From the NCBI GenBank assembly GCA_945910005.1, contig OX246745.1, positions 7,418,765-7,482,764 of the forward strand: a DNA stretch of 64,000 nucleotides, written 5' to 3'. The translations under genes and the position numbers were made by a program. The DNA is from Isoperla grammatica. Taxonomy: Eukaryota > Arthropoda > Insecta > Plecoptera > Perlodidae. This document shows positions 43,591 to 52,165 of the stretch, piece after piece (position 1 is the stretch's first letter; each line of letters opens with the position of its first letter). A model generated the notes under the pieces. That model had not been told where the DNA came from, searched no databases, and worked only from the letters and a program-made list of their open reading frames with translations.

Positions 43591-44420
43591 TCCGCTGCCG
43601 CACAGACGGAGGGGTACTTGGAGGGTAGTGGGTATAGAGAGTCAATACCAGTAATGATTCATAGCCTAGACTTTTTTTTATTTTTTTTATTAAAACATAT
43701 ATGTGTACATCAAACAAAACAGTGCAATCATACAAACTTAAACCATTCCAAGGGAACCTGAGTGTTGTCCCTGATTTAAACAATAATACATTTTTTCAAA
43801 CAATAACATAATATATAAAATAAATTAATAAAGTAAAGTATATTTTGCGATTTCCCCTGATGCACTGGGGGTTTGACAAATTCCTTGCCGTTTATTTAAT
43901 TATTTATATTTTGTTTAGAGCTTTAGTGTCCACTTTTGGGTGGGGGAAAACAGATTTCTAGGAAAGCATGATTATTATTGATGGATGAGGCTTTTCTTGC
44001 TTCTGACTGGTTGGAGTGTGCAGTGCGGCCGGCGCCTAAGAATGCAACTACCCTCAAAGTAACCTTGGTTGGTTGGTTAGAGGCTGTAGTGTGCAGTGCG
44101 GCCGGTGCCTAAGATACCCTCAAAGTAACCCTGCGTCTGTGAGGCCGCAGCCGGTAGCCAGGCTATGAATAATTGATGTTGGATAATTCCATCTACGCAC
44201 TAGGTTCACAAGTCACAACCATGGAGGATAAAATGGTTAGATAGCGACATAGTACATGTCTGACTCACAGTATCATACTAGATTCTAGGTTGGTAGATAC
44301 GTTGTTCCAGCTTCCAGCCTGCAGTGCGGCAGCGATTTCTACAGTCCACCTACTAGCATCCACCCTCTACCCACTACCCTCCAAAAGAAACCTTCCGTCT
44401 GTGCGGCCGCAGCCTTACGG
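43591..44420. repeat. Dispersed CGGCCGCA-type repeat fragments
   Basis: Related pieces occur at about 43591-43632 (CCGCTGCCGCACAGACGGAG), 44018-44065 and 44089-44157 (CAGTGCGGCCGG...CCTCAAAGTAACC), and 44320-44416 (GCAGTGCGGCAGCG to CCGTCTGTGCGGCCGCAGCC). The last has inverse ends, so the parent may be a MITE with ends near GCTGCGGCCGCAC. Between them the DNA is unremarkable. Class uncertain. Confidence 0.6.
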
Positions 44421-45284
44421 CCAAAAGCTCCTGTCTCCTCCACTCAACTCTTGAACTTGATAGTTTGGCAAATCTCTGCCACTGTCTTATGTAACACTCG
44501 TATTATGTGTCACCTTGGCATTTCGTACATAGCCTGGTTTAGGACCACGCCCATAAAGAACCATCTGACCACCAGGGGTCGAACTTAAAATTTCTTCGCC
44601 TGTGACCTTCACCTTCTACATGACAGACATTCACCAGTGTTGTCAAGGTCGGTATATAGCAACATGGTACTGCTGCAGTGTTAATGTTCCATTACATAAT
44701 CGTGAATTGATCGCTCCTGGCAGAACTCATGCAAGTTACATAACGATTAGTGTCGTGATTACTGAAACAAAGGCTTTGACTAACACGTGCACATATGCAG
44801 GCGGAGGATTGTGGAAACAACTACGCAGTTATTTATTATTGAAGACTACTACGCCAATGCCGTTCGCTGTGTGTATTCGTCAATAGGGAGATGCGTACCT
44901 AGCGTGATTGATCGTGAATTCGTGATCGATCATGAATGATGAACTAGATGAATTTTGTTAATCGAGTGGAGGTAATTCGGAATGATTTCACTCGTAGTCA
45001 TACATCATATTCAATTAGAAACTAATACCGGGTATTACTTATTTTCGTTGCAGCAGGAAAAAAATAGAACAATGTCTCCTAATTAAATATAGGCCTACAT
45101 ATGAAATGAAATGAAATGAAATAGAATAAAATTGGTGTGCCAATAATTTAACTGATTACTATACAACTGATACTATTCAATCGAATATCGACACCTGGAG
45201 CGTGATTACCTCACTGATACTGGATATGACAGGGATGGATTTTCTTAGTTTATTACATTCTCATGTCACTGTAACTAAAATAAA
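44421..45284. other. Spacer, no gene recognised
   Basis: A 94-codon plus-strand open frame at 44602-44886 has no recognisable domain. GATCGTGAATTC and GATCGATCATGAA near 44910 are small palindromes. Confidence 0.45.
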
Positions 45285-45432
45285 ATAAATAAATATATGA
45301 ATGAATGGATAAATGAATACATGAATAAATGAATAAATGAATAAATGATTAAATGCTAAATGAATAAATGAATAAATGAATAAATGAATAAATGAATAAA
45401 TGAATAAATGAATAAATGAATAAATAAATAAA
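45285..45432. repeat. (TGAATAAA)n octamer array
   Basis: About 17 copies of an ATGAATAA-type octamer with TGGATAAA, TACATGAA and TTAAATG variants. The FIYS open frame on the minus strand is an artefact. Confidence 0.94.
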
Positions 45433-46119
45433 AATAGATAAATATTGGTTCCTGGTACCAAATCGTGGCGTTAAAATTCTTCAAAAAATTTAAGAAACCA
45501 AATTATCACCGCGGCTCTGCGCCTCGGAGCCGCATTGACTTGTTGCTCTCCCCCCCCCCCCCCAATCACTACTTTCATTAGAGTAGAGGGGCGCCATAAT
45601 TGCCATTGGCACCCGGCGCCAGCTGTCTGTATGTATCTCTAAGGAACAAGCAATGTCCCTCTTTAGTCTCTACAGAGATGTGATTATTCCAGTTAAATAA
45701 GTGTCGCGTAAGAAGGAAATATGAGGAAGTTACACGTAGGCTTATGTCTTGAATGTGTATTGCAACGATGTTGTCATGTGCCTACATGAGATGGCGCACA
45801 TAGCCGCACTTGTTGTTCATATCACTTTTATGTAAATTAGAGTTGTGCGTCAGAGATCGGGAAGAATAACGATTACTGCATTCTTGGAACGAGGGGAAAA
45901 GAGACTTGTAGACTTTCGCGACCATGAATGTTGGTAATCTGTCAGTTCGTTGTGTTTTGTATTTCCTACTAGAAGTATTCAAGTATCGAAATGTACAACG
46001 TGTATCCGACTATTATTTCGGAAACATTTTCACATTCGCTTGTTTGTTATGAACTACATTTTAAATGCAAACAATTGCAAAGTAAAATACCTACGTTTGG
46101 AGCAAATACATAACAAGCA

Positions 46120-46250
46120 GAAAAGGTGGCCGTGGGAGTCCCACAAGGTGCTATTCTCAGCCCACTATTGTTTTATGATTTACACGTCTGACATTATCAA
46201 TAGGGCAAAGCACATGCATATGCTGACGCTGATATTGGGATATGAATTAA
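46120..46250 (+). pseudogene. Reverse-transcriptase fossil of a non-LTR retrotransposon
   Basis: From 46126, codons read V-A-V-G-V-P-Q-G-A-I-L-S-P-L-L-F, the GVPQGSxLSPLLF motif of LINE reverse transcriptases. After a one-base shift the next frame gives IYTSDI. At 46219-46233 a third frame reads YADAD, which matches the catalytic YADD with an extra alanine codon or a changed second aspartate. Frame changes and the altered catalytic site show that it is dead. Family (jockey-, CR1- or BEL-independent LINE type) cannot be fixed from so short a piece. Confidence 0.65.
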
Positions 46251-46410
46251 ATTAGCCTTATTTCAAGCAGTTCTTGTGATGGGCGCCGCGAGAAAAGGGT
46301 GTGCAGCCCCCCACACGGTCAAGCACGTTCACAACCATCGGTAACATATCAAAACTTGTTTATGGGTCTTCGTCGATAAGGATCAACATGCTTGAGCTAT
46401 TCGAAACAGC

Positions 46411-46492
46411 CCCCCACACGCTCAAGCACGTTCCCAACTCACAAGCACGATGTTCGCAAGCGTCTCACACGAGGTGCTTGAGCGTGTGGGGG
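46411..46492. repeat. Perfect 19-bp inverted repeat
   Basis: CCCCCACACGCTCAAGCAC at 46411-46429 has an exact inverse complement at 46474-46492. A direct, slightly altered copy of the left arm lies at about 46307-46333 (CCCCCACACGGTCAAGCACG). Non-coding; part of an unclassified repeat. Confidence 0.85.
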
Positions 46493-46502
46493 CCCCTTAA
46501 CT

Positions 46503-46566
46503 CACTCTATCGTAGACTTCGGGCACCGCGTAGCGGAGAGAGGTGCCCGAACTCTACGATAGAGTG
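46503..46566. repeat. 25-bp hairpin with one mismatch
   Basis: CACTCTATCGTAG...TTCGGGCACC at 46503-46527 pairs with 46542-46566 at 24 of 25 positions across a 14-base loop. The stability and short loop would allow a strong RNA or cruciform hairpin. It lies 10 bp from the inverted repeat at 46411-46492. Confidence 0.88.
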
Positions 46567-47555
46567 CGCATTGTGGTCTGTGCGCGATACCTGACGGCGA
46601 AACATCGAACTAGGAGAATAACCCAGTTACAAAATTGAGAGTGTAACTAACTCGACCTGGCGTGGAAAATGATAACCTCTGTCTTACGCATCATGCAATT
46701 TCAGTTGCACATAATTATGCCGTGCGTACGTTGCATGGGATGTTGAATGATGGCAACAGCTTATGACTCCAACGGGATTAAAATAAATATGAAATAAATA
46801 TTTTACCTTGCTCTGCTGTCATAGGCTCTTAACAGAGTGCGGTCTCTTGACAGTTTGAGTAGAAAAATCATAAATGAAAAGCTATATAGGCTATAAGATA
46901 ATTAACTGAAAATGAATAAAAAAATTTAGCAGCGTGTTGAACAAAACACTTGAATCAGTTGCGACAATTTAAATAATCAAATTAGATTTTTCATTAATGT
47001 TTCTAGAATAGAAAACTATCAAACTATCACTCAAGTCTGTTTGTATCCTAGCTCCCGTTCCCGTTACTCTCTTGCTGGAGATAACGACTTCGATTATCAC
47101 CCACTTTATCCTGCCTATAGTACTTTTGAGAGGTTGTCTACATTCATGAAGTGAATCTGAGATTGGTTCGTAAATCGACTTCGAGCTTATGTCAACTATT
47201 CCACTACCCTTATTTGTATTAGTTTGTGAGAATGTGTACATCTGCAGAACTTATATAACGTTCTCCGCGCAACTGACAGGGATAAATCACACTAACAAGG
47301 AGCGTTTTTCTTAAAGGGGGGCGGGAGGGGGCTCACTTGGTGATCCTGACGACCCCTCTAAAATCTAAATCTACAGGTTACGTAATATTTTTATTTTTAT
47401 TAGCACGCAAACCAAGGATTGCATCTGCTTAATTTCTCCCCTTTCATTTAAATGATTATGTAAAATGTCCCTTCTTCTAAACAGATTTTCTTTTTCTCTG
47501 CTTAAACTTTTCTTTTTCCTATCTTTCTATAACCTATCAGTTTTGCTTAATTATT
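46567..47555. other. Spacer, no gene recognised
   Basis: No coding or RNA feature. A G-rich stretch lies at about 47317-47331. Confidence 0.5.
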
Positions 47556-47563
47556 GTGATTAT

Positions 47564-48182
47564 TAGGGCTAGGATGTTCAGGACCTTTCAAAGTGAGAAA
47601 AAGGCAGGCAAATAGTACCTTTAAAACAGCAAAAAAGGACCTAAATAGGACCTATTGAATTTAATCGAATTCTATTGGTTTCATTACTTTCAGTATTGTT
47701 TTATTAAATTAATTCAGTTACACCAATATATTTTCGTGGAGTGGGGGGGGGGGGGGGGAATAGTTTTTTCGATGTATCAAACACAAGAAGAAAAATTAAA
47801 AACAATTTTATCTTTCTAATATCATTTCACATATTTTAGCGTCTCTGCAGACATCGGCTGGCTCATCTCATCTCTGACTCATCATTACAGTATTTGACAA
47901 CAAACAAATCATTGCGTATGCTTGGCCCGATGATGTGGCAAGCTCGACACTGCACTCGCACGTTTTGCATCCGTTTTAGCAAATTATATCAAAATAGGCA
48001 AATAGTCCCTTAAAAATGCCCAAAAATGACCTTTTCTCATGAAATGATGTAAATAGGCATTTTTAGGCAAAATTAAATGCATATTTTTAGCATCCCTAAC
48101 ACTTGAAACACACTCAAAACTATTTTCCAGGCGAGTATTTACCAATAGAAAAAAAGGAGATGTCCTGAACATCCTAGCCCTA
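47564..48182. mobile_element. hAT-type non-autonomous transposon, 619 bp
   Basis: The left end TAGGGCTAGGATGTTCAGGA is the inverse complement of the right end TCCTGAACATCCTAGCCCTA. The 8-bp direct repeat GTGATTAT flanks it (47556-47563 and 48183-48190). TAGGG termini and 8-bp duplications are typical of Ac-like hAT elements. Short repeats of AAATAGGCA and GGCAAATAGT near both ends may be subterminal transposase-binding motifs. An interior G-run lies at about 47742-47758. No transposase. Confidence 0.93.
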
Positions 48183-48190
48183 GTGATTAT

Positions 48191-49288
48191 TATTGTTCAT
48201 ATAACGTTTCTTTTATGACGTTTACCTCCTCCACGGTTGCGTACCCATTGTACTCTGCTATTATCAATCACCCCCCACCCCCCACACACCCCTAGAGCCA
48301 CACTACATCACTCGCGCTAGATGACTCAAGTCAAGTCAGTCGCGCTCAGCATACGGAAGGAGGTGGATGTGTCGCCGCTGTTGTCATGTCCAGGTAAGAC
48401 TGCATCAAATTATAGCTAACGATTTAGTTTGCATTCTCTCTATCGACGTGGCTGATAATTAATTAACACAACTAATTAAACGTGGTTCCATCAGTACAAC
48501 GATAGCGCTGTGTATAAGAGCTGTAGGACATTTAATGAGTTGTCTCTACCTGTCACTTGGTCCAAAGTGATCGCCGCTTCTGCGATCCAGCCAGAGTCGG
48601 TATTTCGACGAACCTCAAAGGGGTGCGCGCGCACCTTGCAGCAAGTGTGGAGGACGCACCTGTGCGGGGGAGCCCACGGTCCAGGATAATATTGGACCGG
48701 GGGGGAGCATCCACTGTGAGGGGTCATTCAACCACTATTAAGTGGACCAAAAACAAATTATGAAGAAACAGCTACAGTTAAAATATAGCGTGATAACGAA
48801 TACAAATTTTATTTGAATACATCGAAATATTTTTTATCGGGAATTGGAAATTGGAAAGTGTAAAAAGAACATAATAGTAGGAAATATTAAAACATCTTGG
48901 CTATTTCATAATCCCAAGTCTACAATTTTGAAGTTTCCAAAGTAAAAAAAGTCAAGAAAAATGCAAATAGAAATATTTTCAAAACAAAATTAAAATAATG
49001 GATTTTGGTTTCAAATTGAGATTTTATTACAAATCCACATTTCAGTAAATTATCCAATAATAACTTAAAATGATAGATGTCTTATAACTTGAAGTTACCT
49101 ACGTGTATATAAACAATTTGATAAAAATCAGAAAATTTGTTTTTCCAAAGTAATTTTTAAAACTTACAAATCCAAAATGGGTTAAATATTATATACCTCC
49201 CACACACTCCCCCAACTAAAATGATAAGAAAAATTGATCTGTTGAAAAAACATTATTTGTATAAATCTTTTGTGTGAGATCCCTGCAG
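48191..49288. other. Spacer next to the Pumilio relic, no intact gene
   Basis: ATGTCCAGGTAAGACT near 48387-48402 has a perfect splice-donor consensus after a GC-richer stretch (48290-48395), so it may be a relic exon edge. The GC-richer block at 48540-48745 has overlapping short open frames on both strands and no domain I recognise. 48780-49260 is AT-rich. The position upstream of Pumilio fragments suggests remnants of the same gene, but nothing proves it. Confidence 0.4.
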
Positions 49289-49405
49289 GTCCGAGGCCAC
49301 GTCCTGCCCCCAGCGCTGTAGATGTACGGCTGCCCTGTGATCCAGAAGGCGCTGGAATCCATCTCGCCCGAGCACCAGCAGGAGATTGTGAAGGAGCTTG
49401 ACGGT
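49289..49405 (+). pseudogene. Pumilio-homology domain fragment A (nonsense mutation)
   Basis: Reads VRGHVLPPAL, stop, MYGCPVIQKALESI, then SPEHQQEIVKELDG over 39 codons. This is one PUF repeat of Pumilio, an RNA-binding translational repressor of the cytoplasm. The key helix normally has MYGCRVIQKALE; here arginine is proline and a glutamine codon has become TAG at 49319. The left edge is preceded by CCCTGCAG, a fair splice acceptor, and the right edge GACG|GTCAAC has a GT donor, so this looks like a decayed exon in an intron-bearing copy, not a processed pseudogene. The next exon (HVLKCVKDQNG region) is not found before fragment B. Confidence 0.88.
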
Positions 49406-49888
49406 CAACAGATCTGGGCAAAATAGTCAAATATTTTTATTTTTATTACAAACTACTCAAGTTTTATTATAGATACAAAATACAAGATACTTCTTTAGTA
49501 TTGTATTTCAATACAGAACGCAATTGTATTTTGAAAAATACTGAAAATAAAATACATTTGCTTATGCTATAATATTATTAGGGAAATAAGGAACAACCTT
49601 CACAATAGGAATACAGCTTTGGAGTCTGGTTTTAGATATGTTTCAGTAATATGGAGATATGAGGGCCTAACCCTTTGCTGTCCAGTTTTTTTTGTTTTAT
49701 ATTATTAGTGACATTGTTGGTTCATAAGAAGTACATTTTGGACTGAAATAGGTGGGCACCAGAATTGGAAAATTGAAAAAAAAAAAACAGTTTTGAATTG
49801 CATGTAACTGCAGGAATTGTGATGTTGAGTCTCGTTCAACACAGGACTAGACCGGAGAGAGTTAACAACATGTTGTCTGTGTTTAAAG
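49406..49888. other. Interval between the Pumilio fragments
   Basis: AT-rich, with no sign of the missing PUF repeat that should lie between the two fragments. It may be an intron remnant with an exon deleted. Confidence 0.5.
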
Positions 49889-50051
49889 GTGTTAGCGCTG
49901 TCGACCTCCCGTACGGCTGCAGAGTGATCCAGCGCATCTTGGAGCATTGCACACCCGACCCGAAGAGACGACCCCATCCTAGACAACATAAACCGGCACG
50001 TGGAGCAGCTGATACAAGTACGGGAACTATGTTATACAGCACGTGCTTGGT
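49889..50051 (+). pseudogene. Pumilio-homology domain fragment B (frameshifted)
   Basis: In successive frames it reads VLALST, PYGCRVIQRILEHCTPDPK, ILDNINRHVEQLIQ and YGNYVIQHVL. These match consecutive PUF repeats of Pumilio. A base is missing near 49907 (before PYGC), about four extra bases (CGAC) lie at 49969-49972, and about five bases are missing at 50018, where the DQ before YGNYV should be. The last two blocks are joined without an intron. Acceptor-like TTTAAAG precedes the start. With fragment A this shows a partial, disabled Pumilio copy; the working gene must be elsewhere if present. Confidence 0.88.
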
Positions 50052-50408
50052 ACATAAAGCAGTCTGTAGTAAAACTCAGGCATTGGGTCCACAACTCGTC
50101 GTCATGATATAAATTATCACAATCATATCGTTCTGAAAACTCATGCCAATAATATGTAGTAAGATATTGACAATAAAACTAAAAATATTTGATTTATTAA
50201 TGTGTAGGAAGACCAAGTGATGATTTATATTTTTGCTATGATTTGCTTTTATAGGAGTTAGCATCTATGTGAATCCATCCCAGCAGTGTATGTTTAAGGT
50301 TTACACATTCTAATATGTGTGGCTGGTCAACTCAAGTGTAACCAGTGTTGCCGTGTTGGTCCACCGTCGCTTATAGATGTCATAATGCACAATATCCAGA
50401 CATTGAAT

Positions 50409-50490
50409 TGCCAGTCCTGGTGGTCTAGTATGGTCTAGTGTCAAGGCGCCCACCCGGCAAGTGGGAGACCTGGGTTCGATTCCTAGTCAG
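50409..50490 (+). mobile_element. tRNA-derived SINE-like element, family 2
   Basis: TGGTCTAGTGTCAAGG is a good A box. CCCAC-CCGGCAA-GTGGG forms a perfect five-pair anticodon arm whose loop would read GGC at the anticodon, although position 33 is C, not T. CTGGG-TTCGATT-CCTAG forms the T-arm with B box GGTTCGATTCC. CCTG at the 5' side can pair with CAGG at the 3' side. The non-T33 loop and the T-rich flank suggest a SINE head or tRNA pseudogene rather than a tRNA gene. Related to 6386-6500. Confidence 0.7.
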
Positions 50491-50544
50491 GGTTGGTTTT
50501 TGTATCAATCATTCATGCATCATTCATTTCAAATTTTGATCACT

Positions 50545-50820
50545 TTTGAAGTCTATATTTATAAATTTTCGAGATGAAAAATCATGATTTTGAAATCCGC
50601 CATATTGACAGTATTTCTTTTATTAGGATGGAGTCATATGGTCATAAATAAAACAAATATACCATTTTATTAAACATGCATACACCCAAACGCTTTGTAT
50701 CACACTGCTCATACTACCCCAATAACCACAAAAGAAGAGGGAAATGAACATATTCTTTAATAAACAAACATGCTCTATCATTATGTGTCCATTTGAACCC
50801 GTATCATACACTTCAAAATT
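50545..50820. repeat. Local duplication, copy 1
   Basis: Matches 50823-50950 joined to 51624-51775. Shared stretches include TTTGAAGTCTATA, ATAAATTTTCGAG, AGGATGGAGTCATATGGTC, ATTTTATTAAAC and GCATACACCCAAA. The duplicated unit is about 275 bp, at roughly 80-85% identity by eye. Confidence 0.85.
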
Positions 50821-50822
50821 TT

Positions 50823-51775
50823 CATCATTTTTGAAGTCTATAATATTGTTTATAAATTTTCGAGGCGAAAAATCATGATTTTAAAATCCACCATATCGGA
50901 GATATTTCTTATTAGGATGGAGTCATATGGTCTAAAATAATACAAATATATAGGGATGTGCGAGTACTCGATTTCTCGAGCTTTTTCGAGTACTTTTTCA
51001 AGCTCGAAGTCGAGTCGAGTAGTAGTTTAGGCTCGAAAAAGTTCGAGTTTAAAGGCCTAACCTACAAATTATGAAAATGACACCGCTCACGCCGATTTCC
51101 ATCCAGTTATAAATTAATCCTACCTGACTTTGTGATGTATCCTAACCTAGGTCTAGCGTCAATAAATAAAGACGTAATAATAATAATAATCGCAATAATA
51201 GGCCTAATGTCGGGCCAGTGTAGGCCTATACAAGTACCTAGTCATGAGCCTATATTCATCTTTTCGTCGCCAAAGTCTAGGCCTTGGCCTCTTGAACATC
51301 ACAAGTAGTGCTTGGAACTTTTATTTCACTGCACTGTGCACAGACAGCACAGCACATTATTAAATTCGTGTTTAATTAACGTCAGTCTTGAAGGTTCAGT
51401 TGCACTAATCGCTATATTCCGTAAGATATAATATGCATCAATCTAGCTACTATGTATATACACTGATTATCTATTTCTGTACGTTATTGTGTGATTGATT
51501 TCCTTTTTTTTAACTAAAAATGCAAAAGTAAAAAAGCTCGAGCTCGACTCGATACTCGAGTATCTAGAAGACTACTCGACTCGACTCGACTCGACTTGTA
51601 AAAGTGCTACTCGCACACCTCTACAAATATATCATTTTATTAAACTTGCATACACCCAAAAGTCTTACAAATAAATATAGTAAGAGTTGCCGTGTCTGGT
51701 ATCAAACTGCTCGCACTTCCCCAATAACTACAATAGAAGGTAAAATGTACTTATTCTTTAATAAAACACGCGCCT
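50823..51775. repeat. Local duplication, copy 2, split by a hAT element
   Basis: Collinear with 50545-50820 except for the 673-bp insertion at 50951-51623. The uninterrupted first copy shows the ancestral sequence across the insertion site (ACAAATATACCATTTTATT). Confidence 0.85.
50951..51623. mobile_element. hAT-type non-autonomous transposon, 673 bp
   Basis: Left end TAGGGATGTGCGAGTA and right end TACTCGCACACCTCTA are inverse repeats with two differences. The 8-bp direct repeat CAAATATA flanks it (50943-50950 and 51624-51631). Both subterminal regions are packed with CTCGAG, CGAGTCGAG and ACTCGA motifs, which suggests clustered transposase-binding sites as in Ac-like hAT elements. The interior is AT-rich with a short (TAA)n and GGCCTA motifs. 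No transposase. Confidence 0.93.
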
Positions 51776-51778
51776 TGT

Positions 51779-51908
51779 CGGAGTTTGACTGGGGCTGCAC
51801 ATCTGTCAAAGAAAAACTCGTGTGTCCTAATATAAGGCTAGCTCAGCGAGGACAGAAACCTCGTATAGAGCAAATGGGCAAAAGCTGGCTTGATCTCGAT
51901 GTTCGGTA
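51779..51908 (+). pseudogene. 28S rRNA fragment, left part
   Basis: GGAGTTTGACTGGGG, CTGTCAAA, GTGTCCTAA, GCTCAGCGAGGACAGAAACC, AGAGCAAATGGGCAAAAGCT and GCTTGATCTCGATGTTC match, in order, the conserved domain V region of nuclear large-subunit rRNA, with substitutions and small indels that a working rRNA would not have. It stops at the point where the rRNA continues as GTACGAATAC, and resumes at 52077. It is an isolated genomic relic, not an rDNA unit. Confidence 0.9.
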
Positions 51909-52076
51909 AAGTTCCCCAAAACTACCTTACGGATGCTTTCGTCACAGGCGAGGGGCTCGTAGGCAATCAGTGATCGCTATTTGTGCGGGGTTGTCTCGGG
52001 GGGTTCGCTGGTTGGCTCCAGTGCCTCGCCTGTGACGAAAGCATTCTGTAAGGTAGCCTTGGGTCATGTATAGGCA
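51909..52076. mobile_element. Foldback insert within the 28S relic
   Basis: About 168 bp not found in rRNA at this place. CTACCTTACGGATGCTTTCG...ACAGGCGAGG (51922-51953) has a near-exact inverse complement at about 52024-52057 (CCTCGCCTGTGACGAAAGCA...GTAAGGTAGC). The loop is about 70 bases. No target-site duplication is obvious. It could be an inserted MITE or a local inversion duplication. Confidence 0.75.
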
Positions 52077-52116
52077 TAGAGACTGTGAAATTACGGCCTG
52101 TCGATCCTTTTGGCTT

Positions 52117-52147
<31 letters not shown>

Positions 52148-52165
52148 GCCACAGGGATAACTGGC
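52077..52165 (+). pseudogene. 28S rRNA fragment, right part
   Basis: GACTGTGAAA, CGGCCTGTCGATCCTTTTGG, TTTTTAGCAAGAGGTGTCAG and AAAAGTTGCCACAGGGATAA, then CTGGC, match 28S rRNA around the peptidyl-transferase centre. Identity is high but includes changes (GTTGCC for GTTACC). The match ends abruptly at CTGGC|ATG. Confidence 0.92.
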
